A DNA stretch of 64,000 nt from Odontesthes bonariensis (GCF_027942865.1 NC_134513.1:36511429-36575428), one strand, 5' to 3'; positions 23,945 to 35,834 are shown, numbered from the stretch's first letter. Numbers and translations are program-made. The notes: generated from the letters alone by a model not told the origin.

Positions 23945-24828
23945 TGTCTCCGTGTCTTTGGTCTCTTTATCTCTGCTTTTGAAGATTTTGATCTATTTCT
24001 CTTATTTCCCATCAGAATCCTCTGATCTGACAGATTTGTGACACTAAAAGACAGAATAGCAACATGATTTGGATCTAAAAAGTGAAACTTGATCAATGAT
24101 ACTCCAACTAGCAAGTTTCTCACCTTTTAGGTCCTCAAACTGATTAGTTCTAACTGCAGTCTTTAACAGCTGGAGTCCCGATGTGCACAGATCACCGGGA
24201 TCAGATCAGCTGCTCGTTTCCAAAAGAGAAAAAGGGTTTCAGTCTGAATCGTAAAACAGCTCAGAACTGTTCTAAATGTAAGATTTATAGAATATTTCCT
24301 AAGATATGAAAATGTTTTGTCTGTGAGTAAAGTTGCAGTTTCTGCTTGTGTCCACCAGATGTCACACTAAGCTGGTTATCTGTAGTCAGCCCTAGTTTTG
24401 TGACTCCATGTTTGTGTAAAAAGGAAGTTGGACATATTTCAACAAAAATAATTTACTTTAATCCAAAACTAAAGTGAACATTTGAATACATAATCAGAGC
24501 TGAAAGTGACAAATCATCATCATCATCACTGTCCATCGAAAAAACAGTTTTATTCTGTCAACTTATTAACCCATAACAACAAACCAGGAAGTGGACTTAT
24601 CTCAGATGTTTTTTAAATGCAGTTCTCTACCAAATACAGACTAAACGTCGGAAAGATTTTTATCTTCCTGAGTCTGAGAAACAGGAGACTTTCTTATTCC
24701 CCTTTTTTCAGCTTTAAAGAGCTGATTGGTTAAGAAGCAACACTTTTATAGGTGTTCGGTTAAATGAGCAGAGGGCTGAGGTGGTTATTTTTGGTCTCCT
24801 CAGTAGATTTAAAAAGCCTCTAAATACT
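23945..24828. other. Gene-free stretch between pthlh and a large inverted-repeat element
   Basis: No exon or named repeat recognised. Confidence 0.35.
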
Positions 24829-25829
24829 TAAAGGTCCTATGGCATGAAAATAAATGGAGGCTTTTATGTATTTTTATAGGCTTTAGTGGTCCCCTAATAC
24901 TGTATCTGAGTTTTTTTCCCCAAAATTCTGCCTTGGTGCAGAATTACAGCCAGTCCCAAAAATGAGCTTTCCTTAGGATCCTCAGAATGAGCTGTTTAGT
25001 GGGGGTGTGGCCTTACTTACGCCCGTGGTACCTTGCGCAAATGTTTTGTGAATCGCTATGGCACGTAGATGGCACAGCAGCCCTATGCCGTAAAACTAGC
25101 GAAACCTGTTGATATGAGCTTACTTTGACAATATGACGAACTAGTTAGTGAACAACTCTCCTAACACAGTCAAACATCAAGCAAGTGCTACACAAGTCAC
25201 AGCAAAAAAGGCGTGCGTGAAGGGGAAAGCAGGAGTGAGGATTTTGACATTCTCAGCTGATTGCTCTGGTTTGCAAAGATGCACGTAGCGCGAGTCATTT
25301 CAATCAGGGGAAAGGCAGATATCGTGCGCGCCATAACACCAACAGCAGGACGGCTATCAAAACAACAAATAAGTACACAACACTCGCGTTACAGTAAATG
25401 AGGTGTCCACTCGCATACCTCATGCTATTTACCGTTACATTAGCGACAGTGACCGAGCTATTAGCTGCAGAGCTAACGACACAGACAGACTGACCGTTTT
25501 GACTCTGGAACCATGAATGAATCATTATCCTGATGAAATGCACTGAATTTGCGGATTCATTCTTCTTCAGGAAGCTTGAAGTCGGGGGTTTTGGTCTAAA
25601 ATGAGCGAGCTAACCATCTCATGGGCATGCAAACACCTCCAACAGCCCAGTTGACAGAGATAAGAGCTTGCAGATGCTATTAGCTGCATAGCTAACCGTT
25701 AGCTAACAATACAAACCCTTTCCTGTGGTAACAAGCTATGTAACTATACTGTACATACAGGAAAGCAACACAATAATAGAGCGTTAAATTACTTACTCTC
25801 GGGAATGAGATCCTTCCCCAAGTGAGGGA

Positions 25830-26084
25830 CGAATGGAACAGGAGATTGACAGGCGGATCGGTGCGGCGTCTGCAGTGATGCGGGCTCTGCACCGGCTCAT
25901 CGTGGTGAAGAAGGAGCTGAGCCAGAAGGCGAAGCTCTCGATTTACCGGTCAATCTATATTCCTACCCTCACCTATGGTCACGAGCTGTGGGTAGTGACC
26001 GAGAGAACGAGATCGCGAATACAAGCGGCCGAAATGAGTTTCCTCCGCAGGGTGTCTGGGCTCTCCCTTGGGCTCGGTATTAGC
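25830..26084 (+). mobile_element. RTE-like reverse transcriptase C-terminal fragment
   Basis: The open frame reads EIDRRIGAASAVMRALHRL, then KAKLSIYRSIYIPTLTYGHE, then RSRIQAAEMSFLRRVSGLSL. This is the typical segment after the RT domain of fish RTE-like LINEs. It ends abruptly, with neither the 5' part nor the 3' tail. It is the same family as the copies at 34715-35041 and 55772-58432. Confidence 0.85.
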
Positions 26085-26463
26085 CCAAGTTCTGAAAACA
26101 TTCGTAGGTGAAATATTTGGCGCACACACAAATCTCTTCGGTTCTGTCGTCACTTTCCCAGAAAAAAACAAAATCTGTCCACTGGCTCTTTAGAGGTTCT
26201 GATGCAGGAGCTCTAAACAGATTTTTTACATCCATATACAGCGCAATGAGCTGGCCAAAGAGCTGTGGGCGGGGAAAGGCAGTTTTGGCATAGCCATATA
26301 TGGGCTCTGGGTGGAAACAACCTCCATGTCATAAGCGGCGGCTTTCCCGATCAGGCCATCTGTATGGTCACATTTCCAAAGGCATGGTTTAGGTCTATCG
26401 TCATTTTTAGCCACTGGGGGACCGCAGGCAGGCTAGAGGAACTCATGTTAATGTTAAACAACC

Positions 26464-26876
26464 TTAAAGTGTTAGTTCGCCATTTTGCACATTAAGCCCT
26501 GTTTGGGGGTATTCTGGGATGAGTTAGAGATGTTTTGATCACAATTTGGACATTTGGTGCTGAACGGAGCATTTAGGTATCCACTGCTGCAGCCCCCCCA
26601 CCTTTGCATTGAGTCAATGACCACTCAAGCAAACAATCATAAAACGGCATTAAACTTTCGTTTGCAGAGACATGGAACTCACCGTGTGGTCTGTGGTGGA
26701 CAGCGATACGTTGGCTCGAAAATCACCGCAAAATACGCTTCCAGAGAAGTTATATTACCATTATTGTCCGTATGTCTTGCTGCTGCTATTCAACGGTGTG
26801 ATCAGAACATCTATAATTCACCCCAGACTACCTAAAAACAGGGCTTAATGTGCAAAATGGCGAACTAACCCTTTAA
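26464..26876. mobile_element. Nested MITE with about 41-bp inverted ends and TTAA flanks
   Basis: TTAAAGTGTTAGTTCGCCAT, then TTTGCACATTAAGCCCTG, on the left is mirrored at 26836-26876 with one mismatch. TTAA occurs at both outer edges (26464-26467 and 26873-26876), the target duplication of piggyBac-type elements, although it could equally be part of the repeat. No transposase is present. It lies inside the larger element at 24830-26906. Confidence 0.75.
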
Positions 26877-26906
26877 AAAGTGAAAATTTCATGCCATAGG
26901 ACCTTT

Positions 26907-27690
26907 AAAAAGCACAAGAAAGTACTAAAAACAAGTTTCCAGTGATGCTTCTTCTATTTCCCTGTAAAACAAAAGTTTGAAATTCCTTAATGGGATCAAA
27001 TTCCCCATTGAGGAACATCTCTAAACTGAAATCCAACCTTTCCAGTGATGACCCGAAGGCAGTTTTTAACCTCCAGGTTGGATTCTTGTTTCCGGGAATC
27101 AATCGGCCTGTTTTTGCCCGTCTGCAGCTGGTTCAGAATCCAGCAGCCGGACTCCTGACGGGTACCAGAAAGAAACAAAGTACCCACACTTTGAATCACG
27201 TCAAACCTTCTTCTTAGGCCAAAGTTCCTGCATCAACGCTGCTTTTTAATCAACCCTCTGTCTTTATTTCTGCGTTTCTTCTGCTTTCAGATCGTATGAT
27301 TCTCTTCTTGTGTTCAGTTGTTGTTTCCTGGATTTAAAAACTGAATGTTTGCGGGGAAATGATTGTTTTGTGTTGGAGTTTTTATTAAAATGTGGTTTTC
27401 TTGTGATCAGTTGCTGTTTTGCTCTTTGCTTTAAGCTTCGCGGTGATGTTCAAACTGAGCTGCAGGGGGCAGCAAAGAGCTGCGAGTCTGCCGGTGAATT
27501 AGGCCCCGAAGAAGAAGTTTCAACTAAAAAGTTTTCCATTTAAACTGTTTATTTAACAGAATTAAACTATAAAATATTTATTAAACAATACGAACTGAAT
27601 CTAAAGAGAGGAGGAATTAATGTAACATGTTAAAGTGGAGCGGTACGGCAGGGGGCGGTACGTACCGACTTAGCCTCAGTTAGCTCTAAA
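26907..27690. other. Intergenic stretch before the C11orf98 homologue
   Basis: A short frame reading RLQLVQNPAAGLLTGTRKK (about 27119-27175) resembles the LVQNAAARVLTGTR signature of LINE reverse transcriptases. It is a tiny LINE relic. Nothing else was recognised. Confidence 0.5.
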
Positions 27691-27693
27691 ACA

Positions 27694-27787
27694 GGAAGAA
27701 GAAGAAGAAGAAGCAGCAGCAGCAGCAGCAGCAGAAGAAGAAGAAGAAGAAGAAGAAGAAGAAGAAGAAGAAGAAGAAGAAGAAGAA
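27694..27787. repeat. (GAA)n/(GCA)n trinucleotide tract next to the C11orf98-homologue start
   Basis: About five GAA units, eight GCA units and then about 20 GAA units end 36 bp before the start codon at 27823. The tract lies in the 5' UTR or core promoter. Confidence 0.95.
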
Positions 27788-27822
27788 CGTGTTCCGGTCC
27801 ATGTGTGAGGATCCACAGCAAC

Positions 27823-30800
27823 ATGTCGCCTCCAGGAGGAAAGATAAACAGGCCGAAAACTGTAAGTAAACCCGAATTATTTCCAAACCAGAACCCAGAG
27901 TCTGGATGGGCGGATTCTGAACTTATTGATCTGAGACTGTGTAAAAGTGTGTTCGACTCCATTATAGAAGCAGGTTTAAGGTTATAGAACAGCTGAATCT
28001 CAGGAAACCCGTTCAGTTCTGGTTCTGATGGAGAAACTGTAGTTAAAACAATTTAAAAAGCAGAAAAGATGTAAAAAGATCAGATTAGTTTTTGTGTTTG
28101 GTCTTTAATATGTTTGACATGTTCAGCCTGTAAAACCTGAAGGAAAAACTATGAACTGTTCTCTAAAAACCAAGAAGATCCACAGACCTGTTCAACAGTC
28201 CTGATCAGCTTCATTTATTTACATATTTCATATAAAAACAGGAAGCAGCTGCAGAGATTCACTGAAACATGTTCCAACATGAACATAAACCCAGAATCTG
28301 AGGCAGAAGCAGAGTTAGTTCAGTTCTGAGCAGCTTTAAAGTGAATATCTGCAGATGTTTCCATGGTAACAGCTGCAGAGATTCACTGAAACATGTTCCA
28401 ACATGAACATAAACCCAGAATCTGAGGCAGAAGCAGAGTTAGTTCAGTTCTGAGCAGCTTTAAAGTGAATATCTGCAGATGTTTCCATGGTAACAGCTGC
28501 AGAGATTCACTGAAACATGTTCCAACATGAACATAAACCCAGAATCTGAGGCAGAACCAGAGTTAGTTCAGTTCTGAGCAGCTTTAAAGTGAATATCTGC
28601 AGATGTTTCCATGGTAACAGCAGCAGAGATTCACTGAAACATGTTCCAACATGAACATAAACCCAGAATCTGAGGCAGAAGCAGAGTTAGTTCAGTTCTG
28701 AGCAGCTTTAAAGTGAATATCTGCAGATGTTTCCATGGTAACAGCTGCAGAGATTGACTGAAACATGTTCCAACATGAACATAAACCCAGAATCTGAGGC
28801 AGAACCAGAGTTAGTTCAGTTCTGAGCAGCTTTAAAGTGAATATCTGCAGATGTTTCCATGGTAACAGCTGCAGAGATTCACTGAAACATGTTCCAACAT
28901 GAACATAAACCCAGAATCTGAGGCAGAACCAGAGTTAGTTCAGTTCTGAGCAGCTTTAAAGTGAATATCTGCAGATGTTTCCATGGTAACAGCTGCAGAG
29001 ATTCACTGAAACATGTTCCAACATGAACATAAACCCAGAATCTGAGGCAGAAGCAGAGTTAGTTCAGTTCTGAGCAGCTTTAAAGTGAATATCTCCTCTG
29101 AGCTGCTTTCTCCTCCAGCACAGCCTGAACCCTCTCAGACGAGCTTTCTGTCCTTTCTTTAAGGAGTCTTCAGGAATAGTTCTCCAGGCTTCTTGAAGGA
29201 CATCCCAAAGCTCTTCTTTGGATGTGGGCTGCCTTTTGTTCCGTTCTCTGCCAACATGATCCCACACTGCTTCAGTAATGTTGAGCTCCGGGCTCTGGGG
29301 AGGATTCATCCCTCCATCAGACCTGCTGCCACTGATTTTCAGCCCACTTCTTGTGTCCTTTGGCACAGCTCAGCCTTTTCTCCCTGTTTCCCTTCCTTAA
29401 GAACGGCTTCTTGACAGCCACCCTTCCATGGAGCCCATTTCTGATGAGGCTTGGGCCAACAGCAGATGGATCAGCTGAAGGTCCAGATGCATCTCTCAGC
29501 TCCTGTGTCAGGTCTTTGCTGGATTTTTTCCTTTTTCTTAAGGACATCACTTTCAGATCCTGTTCATCTGCTGGAGATAGTTCTTTAGGCCTGACACTTC
29601 TTCTTCTGTCCTCCACTTGTCCAGTTTCCTCAGATGTTTTAAGGACACACTGCACACCATGCTGAGATATGCCAAGTTTTCAGCTAACAGCTCTTTGGGA
29701 ATCACCTTGTTGCTGCAGAAATCCTGTTTTCTGTCTGTCACACTGTGTTATCTTTGCTGTTTTTCACACATGCAGCTAAAGAAATGGGAACAAATGATGT
29801 GTCTCTGTGACAGGCTGCTGGGAACAAAGTGCCTAAAGATCCAGTTTAAAATGGCTTCTCTGCTCAGTTGGACACAACACTGGTTCATCCCTTGAGTTAG
29901 GAGCCTTTTTCCTGCCTGAATGGTTCAGAGGTCAGAGTTAAGTGGCTTAACAAAGAAAAAACACATTCCTCTGAAGATGCTCAGGTACAAGGACTGGGCT
30001 GAAGATGTATAACCGGAGCAGACTTTGTGTCTTCGTTGGTTTCCTGAACACAGTCTCCCAGATGTGGCGTGTTCTGATTGTTGTTCCTCGTTTCTTCGGC
30101 CTGGTGGTTTCGATGTGATCTTATCCTGGAGACTGATCGGTGGAACGTTTGTGTCGTTCAGGTTAATGTTGAGGTTTCACCTCCTAAACTTTGACCTCCT
30201 CGTCTTTTCTTTCAGGAGTTGGGAAGGAATCTTTTCAAGAGGCGGCGAGTTCTGAGCCGAGAGAAGAGGAAGAAGCACCTGATCGTCGGAGCCGTGGTGG
30301 ACGAAGGTCTCATCACCGTCCATCACCTGAAGAAGAGAAAGTGAGTGTTCCAGCTGTCCGAGGGCCGGCTGACCTCCTCCACCCGTTGACCCTCTCTGTC
30401 CTCCGCCTTCAGGTCGAGTGCGAGGGCCAACATCACTCTGTCTGGGAAGAAGAGACGGAAGCTGCTGAAGCAGCTGCAGCACCTGCAGCAGGAGAAGGCC
30501 ACCATGGAGGGTAAGTGGCCCCGAGGCTCAGGGGACCAACAGCTGGGAAACCTCAATGCTTCTGGGTCTGATGCGTGGAGCTGTGCAGAGTGAATCCAGA
30601 TGTGAAGAGCTGAACATCTGGATGGCATCACGCCTCTGACGGCTGACAGGCTCTGTTTCCTGAACACACGAGCTGCGTCCCCCCCCAGCTTCTCCTTTCA
30701 CTGCCCCCCGCAGGCGCTCAGGAAGGGGCCCTCGCATGTTGGCCGCCTGGGTCCCGGACCCCTGACTGACGGGGTGCATCAGTGTCTTTATTCCTGCCAA

Positions 30801-30961
30801 ACGTTCACCTCTGTTCAACTTTTCTCCGTCTCCCCACAGTGGAAGCAGCACCGCAGAAGAAGAAGGACTCCTCCTCAGCAGCTCCGACCCAGAAGAAGGA
30901 GAAGAAGAAGAAGAACGCCTCTGAAGGCCGCGGTGATGTGGAGATGGCAGATGTGGAATGA
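27823..30961 (+). CDS. c11orf98: Small basic protein, homologue of human C11orf98 (four exons)
   Basis: Exons are 27823-27861, 30216-30340, 30413-30510 and 30840-30961, all with GT-AG introns, giving 127 aa. The chain begins [13 protein letters not shown] and continues [20 protein letters not shown], then [18 protein letters not shown], then [18 protein letters not shown]. It ends in a Lys-rich tail and [26 protein letters not shown]-like, HHLKK and [16 protein letters not shown] are the signature blocks of the C11orf98 family as I remember it. Its exact function is not well known to me; the charge pattern suggests a nuclear or nucleolar protein. Intron 1 (2.35 kb) is filled by a 124-bp satellite and a Tc1-like remnant. 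An AATAAA signal lies at 31033. The frame is intact. Confidence 0.9.
28247..29094. repeat. 124-bp satellite in intron 1 of the C11orf98 homologue
   Basis: About 6.8 highly similar copies. Each starts AGC(T/A)GCAGAGATT(C/G)ACTG and passes AACATGTTCCAACATGAACA and GAGTTAGTTCAGTTCTGAGC. Only scattered single-base differences separate the copies (for example GCAGAAGCAG or GCAGAACCAG), so expansion was recent. Confidence 0.97.
29093..30008 (-). mobile_element. Tc1/mariner-like element remnant with broken transposase
   Basis: On the - strand, frames read [20 protein letters not shown] and later [13 protein letters not shown] and [11 protein letters not shown]. After a gap they read [20 protein letters not shown] and [23 protein letters not shown] sequence ending at about 29110. 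These are the linker and C-terminal catalytic region of Tc1-family transposases; the central part with the first two catalytic acids is deleted. The region 29650-30008 has an inverted twin at 13635-13985. It lies in intron 1 of the C11orf98 homologue. Confidence 0.75.
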
Positions 30962-31032
30962 ACTGACGTCAGATTTCTGTCTGACGGGAAGCTGCGGAGT
31001 TCCAGAAAAGTACGGAAGCCCATAGCTGACAA

Positions 31033-31038
31033 AATAAA
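31033..31038 (+). terminator. Polyadenylation signal AATAAA of the C11orf98 homologue
   Basis: AATAAA is 72 bp after the stop codon, within ACAAAATAAAGTAG. Confidence 0.7.
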
Positions 31039-31039
31039 G

Positions 31040-32110
31040 TAGAACTGCACACATGTGGACCAGTTAAACTGCAGCTGTTCTGAATGTCGACGTCACATCA
31101 GGAGGAGAAACCATCTCATGAATGTGGCTTTAACCGGTTCTGATTCTCACCTGCTCAACCTGAAAACACGACACAGTTCAGAGGCATTCTGGGATTCTTT
31201 AACCCGTCTCTGGAAGAGAAAATGTCTGAGAGCCCAGAGCAACCAAAGGTAGTTTTTATTAGGTCCATCAGATCCATGCAGACCTGAACCTGAACCTGAA
31301 CCTGAACCCACTGCTGGACTTTGTTTTCTTCTGTGCGAACATGTTCATTAAAGCTCGTCATGATCTCTGAAGAAGTTTTACATCTGGCTTTGGTCTTCAC
31401 TCGTCTCAGCTGCAGTTTCAGCCAACTTCACTCAAACAGTCAGAAATTAATATAAACGTTAAGGTTTAATAAATGGAATTAGACAAAGAATTATTCCTGA
31501 GAGTTGCTCAACATTGCTTCTATTTCAGGTTCCAAATGTTATGAGATACGTCCTGATTTAGATTTAAATGTTAGAATTACGCTTTTCCAACGGGAACATC
31601 CTTCTTATGTTTAAAAAGTGGAGAAACTTGATGATAAAAACAATAAAGAGAATAATGAATGATTAATGCTATTGTAGATATTATATACATGTGTCTATGT
31701 TACTGTCCAATTATTTCTGCCAGAGAAAGTAAAGTTATAAAGTTTAATATTCATTTCTAAAGTATGTCACTCCTTAAGTTGGCTCCGCCTCCTCTGCTAA
31801 GCCCCGCCCCCTCCCATCCCCCCTGCTGGACGGATGAAGCCAGCTTCTGGTGGAAATGTTCTGCTGTCAGCTGCACTGAGGAGCATGCATCTTCCATCCA
31901 GCAGCAGCCTCAGAGGATATCAGAGCCCAGTGGATGAACTCTATCTGAGGCTAATGTTCCAGCAGAGTTAGCTAAAGACTGTGGATAAACTCTATCTGAG
32001 GCTAATGTTCCAGCAGAGTTAGCTACAGACTGTGGATGTGCAGCAGCCACTTTTCATCCCACTGTTTGAATAACTTGGTCCAGTTCAACGCTGGACTGAA
32101 GAAGCTGAGC
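31040..32110. other. Intergenic stretch with short tandem repeats
   Basis: It contains (CCTGAA)n at 31283-31308 and a 51-bp unit twice (31931-31981 and 31982-32032; ACTCTATCTGAGGCTAATG...). No exon was recognised. Confidence 0.5.
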
Positions 32111-32193
32111 CACAAGCCCCTTTCACACTGAGGAAGAACCCGCGTCTAATCCATTTTATAAATGAGGAGCTTAATCTGAACCTAAATAGTGTC

Positions 32194-33904
32194 CTAAACA
32201 AATATCTCATCCACTCTATCAAACGCCTTCTCAGCGTGGAGAGAGAAAGCGACCACAGGTTCAGGGTTATTTCTTACTTGCCAAGTTAAATGAAGTAATC
32301 TCCTAACGTTATCTGCAGATGACCTTCCTCCAATAAAACCAACTTGGTCTGGATGAATAAGTCTGGGCAGGTGCGCCTCTAGCCTAATAGCTAATATTTT
32401 TGCATCTACATTAATTAGAGACACCGGGCGATAGCTTCCACATTGCTGCGCATTCTTACCTTTTTTATGTATCAGAGTAATTACTGCCGATTGCATACTT
32501 TCTGGCATTTTGCCCCTTTCAATAGCATCCCTGAATACTATCACTAACCTTGGTGCTATTAGGTCCACAAATTCCTTATAAAAATCTGTCGGTAGTCCAT
32601 CATCCCCAGGGGACTTCCCAGAGCTAATTTTTTTAATAGCTTGCTGAAAATCTTCTAATGTGACATCTCCCCCTATTTTTTTTTGTTTTTCCTGGGACAG
32701 GGTCGGCAGGTGTGCCTGTGACAAGAACTTATCTATATCCTCCTGGTCAATTGTACCCTGGGATGAATAACATTTTTGGTAAAATACCCTAAATGTTTCA
32801 TTGATCTCCCCCCTGTCTGTCATTAAGGTCCCTTTTTCATTCTCCACAGAAGTTATTAAAGTGCGATTATACTGTTGTTTTACTCTCTGGGCCAGAAATC
32901 TCCCTGCCGCTTCACCTTGCTCGTAGTATTTTTGTCTACATTGAAACAATGCATACTCTGCCTTCTTCTGTAGAATACAGTTTAATTCAAGTTTCATTTT
33001 GTTTAGCTGTGTAAACACTGCTGGATCTAATTGGGATGCATATATTTTTTCAAGATCTTTAATTTCTTTCTCCAATTCAAGTAATCGAATAGTATTTTGT
33101 TTTTTCAAATATTGTTCAAAATAAAGTTACAGGATTTTTCATTTTGAAGTAGAGAGGTGTTGAGTCTCCAACGGCTTCTAGGGTTTTCAGATAAAGACCC
33201 CAAACCTAACACCACTTCAACTGCAGCGTGGTCTGATAATACAATATTACCAATTGAGGTAGTGATAGTTGTACTCACTAATTGTTTGGATATTAGGAAA
33301 TAGTCTATCCATGAATATGAAGAATGTGGGTTTGAGTAGAAGGTGTATTCCCTATCTTGGGGGTGCAGAGTCCTCCAAATGTCAACTAGACCCAGCTCCT
33401 CTTCTAAAACATCAATAGCTACTTGGGATTTATGTACTAATCTTGTATTGGCAACCTTTGACTTATCTAGGGCCGGGTCTCTTACCTGATTAAAATCTCC
33501 CCCAATAATAACGTATGATTCCCCATTTGTTTCACAACATTGCAAATGTCAACAAAAAAATCTGGAGAATCTATATTTGGTGCATAGACATTAATAAGAG
33601 AGCATCTGCTGCTACATAGGTCTACACTGATATCAAACCACCTACCTTCCCCGTCCAAGAGTTGTTTGTGGATAGTGATGTTTACATTTTTACGAATTAG
33701 TATACAGACAGATGAATAGGCACTATAAAATATTTTACCAACCCAATCCCTTTGTAACTTAGTTGATTCCTCATTTAAATGAGTCTCCTGCAAAAAGCAG
33801 ATGTCTACTTTTAATTGTTTTAGATATAGAAGAAGTTTCTTTCTTTTAATAGAAAGATTTGCCCCTTTAATATTCCATGATATGACCTTAAGCATATCTG
33901 CCAT
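32194..33904 (-). pseudogene. L1-like ORF2 fragment: endonuclease and partial RT, frameshifted
   Basis: The - strand starts MADMLKVISWNIKGANLSIK (APE endonuclease; also FLQETHL, GGDFN and SDHAAVE motifs). It shifts frame near 33500 and near 33110, then runs through the RT domain: SGKSPGDDGLPTDFYKE, SYRPVSLINVDAKILA and AEKAFDRVD. There it stops; the catalytic YADD block and everything after are missing. Loss of the 3' part is unlike the usual 5' truncation of LINEs and implies a later deletion or rearrangement. It is inactive. Confidence 0.9.
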
Positions 33905-34658
33905 ATTAATATAACCCTTCCGCTATTCTACCCTCAAGCATCCTGTCAATCTCTGAGATAAATGCCAGTGAAAGTGGTACCATGTGAGAAATGACCTGAA
34001 TTTGATGTCCTACGTTAAATAGGTGCACATAAAAAAAACACACGCATAAAAAGAGAAAAAGAAAAGAAAAAGACACACACAGACTGGGACACATATGAGA
34101 ACCTTGAGAAGAACAGAACGGTTCTCCATAACCCCCTGAACCAAAACAACAGAATAGTGCGTCTGTGGAGCTCGAAGTCCTGACCCGCCAAATACCCCCC
34201 CCTCCACACGCATCAAATACACACACCTATTATCTTATAGGCTACAGAACTTAACTAAGCCTGTATTTTGTACAAGCAACCACATAAATCCAAAACCTAA
34301 GTCATATAAAGAGCAGGAATTTAATGTCCTAAAGTTATATTCCAATCTGGAAAAAAAAGGTCCAGTCTGCTCCAAAATAATATAATATACCTGCTGTTAT
34401 TACGTAGCTTTTTTTTAAGCGAAAAGGAACAGATGCAGCAATATTGCAATGATTTAACTTCTTTACACCCTTAGATATGGTGAACACAAGCATACTCGAA
34501 CAATATAGACATAACTGTATCTTATCTGATATTATATCCCAATATGTACCTGGAGAACAGAGGATGACTCTCGTGGTAGTTCACCTAGACGGAGCCTAAA
34601 GACGGCTCATCCGACATCTCCAGTAATCAATAATGTCCTCCGTGTCGCGTTGGGATCT

Positions 34659-35834
34659 TCATGAGGCTCTCCCAGAAATAAAGCTCATCACCTGCTCTGG
34701 AGAAGCGAAGGTGTCCATCCATCCATCCATCCATTATCTTCCGCTTGTCCGGGGATCGGGTCGCAGGGGCAGCAGCTTGAGCAGAGAGACCCAGACGTCC
34801 CTGTCCCCGGCCACTTCCTCCAGCTCTTCTGGGGGGACCCCGAGGCGTTCCCAGGCCAGCCGAGAAACATAGTCTCTCCAACGTGTCCTGGGTCTTCCCT
34901 GGGGCCTCCTCCCAGTGGCCCACGGGCACAGACCCGGCCACCAGGCGCTTGCCGGTGGGCCCCACCCCTGGGCCTGGCTCCAGGGGGAGGCCCCGGTGAC
35001 CCGCGTCCGGGCAAGGGCACACGGTGTCCAACTGTTTTCTTAAGCGAAGGTGTGTCGGATATTTTCATCCACAACTCTCAGCACGGCTGGGTATAACATG
35101 GAGTACCGAAGCCCCCTCTCCTGCAGCTGCTTCTTCACTCCATCAAACTTTTTGCGCTTCTAGATGATGTCCTGTGAGAGATCCTGGTAAAAAGATACCC
35201 GCTTGCCTCCCCATTCCACACGATTCTTCTCCCGGGCCGCCCGCAGCACTGCTTCTCTGGCTCCAAACCTCAGGAAACGCACCAGGACATGTCGGTCTCT
35301 GTTGCCCCGCTGACCTGTTCTATGGGTGCGCTCGATTTCGAAGTCCGGACCCATTTCGATATCCAATGCTTCCTCCAGAAATGTCTGTACAAACTTTTGC
35401 ATGTCTCGTCCTTCGGCGCCCTCTGATATTCCAACTATACGGACATTATTACGGCGGCCGGCGTCTTCTAAGTACGTTACTTTTTCCTGAAGTTGAGCAA
35501 TGGTTTTGGTAGCCGTGTCCACCGCGACACCCAAGCTTTGGTCTTTATCTTCCAGGGCTGAAATTCGAGTCTCAGCTTCAGCCACCCGAGCTCCCAGTTT
35601 CTCCACCGCTGTTTGAACTGCATCCATGCCCGACTTTAACCCATTCATACTGTAAGCGATGTTCTGTAGCAGCGCCTTAATGTTCGTTAGCTCAGCTGCA
35701 GTATCCATCTGCAGTGGGTCTGTAGTAGCCGCCATGTGCTCCTCTGTGCCTTCCTGAGTCTGTCGAGTTATACTTCTCAAACCGTACTGTGGAAGGGTTT
35801 TCTGGACTTGTTGCATATTAATATCAAGTTTCAA
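34659..35834 (-). pseudogene. L1-like ORF1, with stop codon and RTE insertion
   Basis: From ATG (35834) the - strand encodes an Ala/Glu-rich coiled coil (AEAETRISALEDKDQSLG), then LEDAGRRNNVRIVGISEG (start of the RRM-like RNA-binding domain) and AREKNRVEWGGKRVSFYQDL (C-terminal domain). An in-frame TAG at 35160-35162 interrupts it. The same frame continues as KRKKFDGVKKQLQERGLRYS, is split by the RTE fragment at 34715-35041, and ends with ASPEQVMSF and a stop at about 34659. The order coiled coil, RRM, C-terminal domain is that of L1 ORF1 (Transposase_22) proteins, which bind the element's RNA. Confidence 0.88.
34715..35041 (-). mobile_element. RTE-like LINE 3' fragment with (ATCC)n tail inserted in L1 ORF1
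   Basis: The - strand encodes RPRTRWRDYVSRLAWERLG, then GVPPEELEEVAG, the known end of the fish RTE-like ORF. A (GGAT)n tail shows as TCCATCCATCCATCC at the left edge. It is flanked by the 12-bp duplication AAGCGAAGGTGT (34703-34714 and 35042-35053). It is 5'-truncated. Confidence 0.9.

Larger units (their letters stand above)
24830..26906. mobile_element. Large non-autonomous DNA element with AAAGGTCCTATGGCATGAAA ends
   Basis: The perfect 20-bp terminal inverted repeat AAAGGTCCTATGGCATGAAA begins at about 24830 and closes at 26906. The first 200 bp (for example GGTCCCCTAATACTGTATCTG and CTTGGTGCAGAATTACAGCC) match a high-copy fish MITE known to me, but these elements are usually much shorter. 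Here the inside is enlarged by an RTE fragment (25830-26084) and a second inverted-repeat element (26464-26876). Flanks read TTA on the left and TAA on the right, so the target duplication is not clearly resolved. A PIF/Harbinger origin is possible. Confidence 0.7.

Noticed and set aside
27630..27962. Leu-run - strand ORF near 27.8 kb
   Set aside because: It is the antisense of the GAA/GCA tract and overlaps exon 1 of the C11orf98 homologue.
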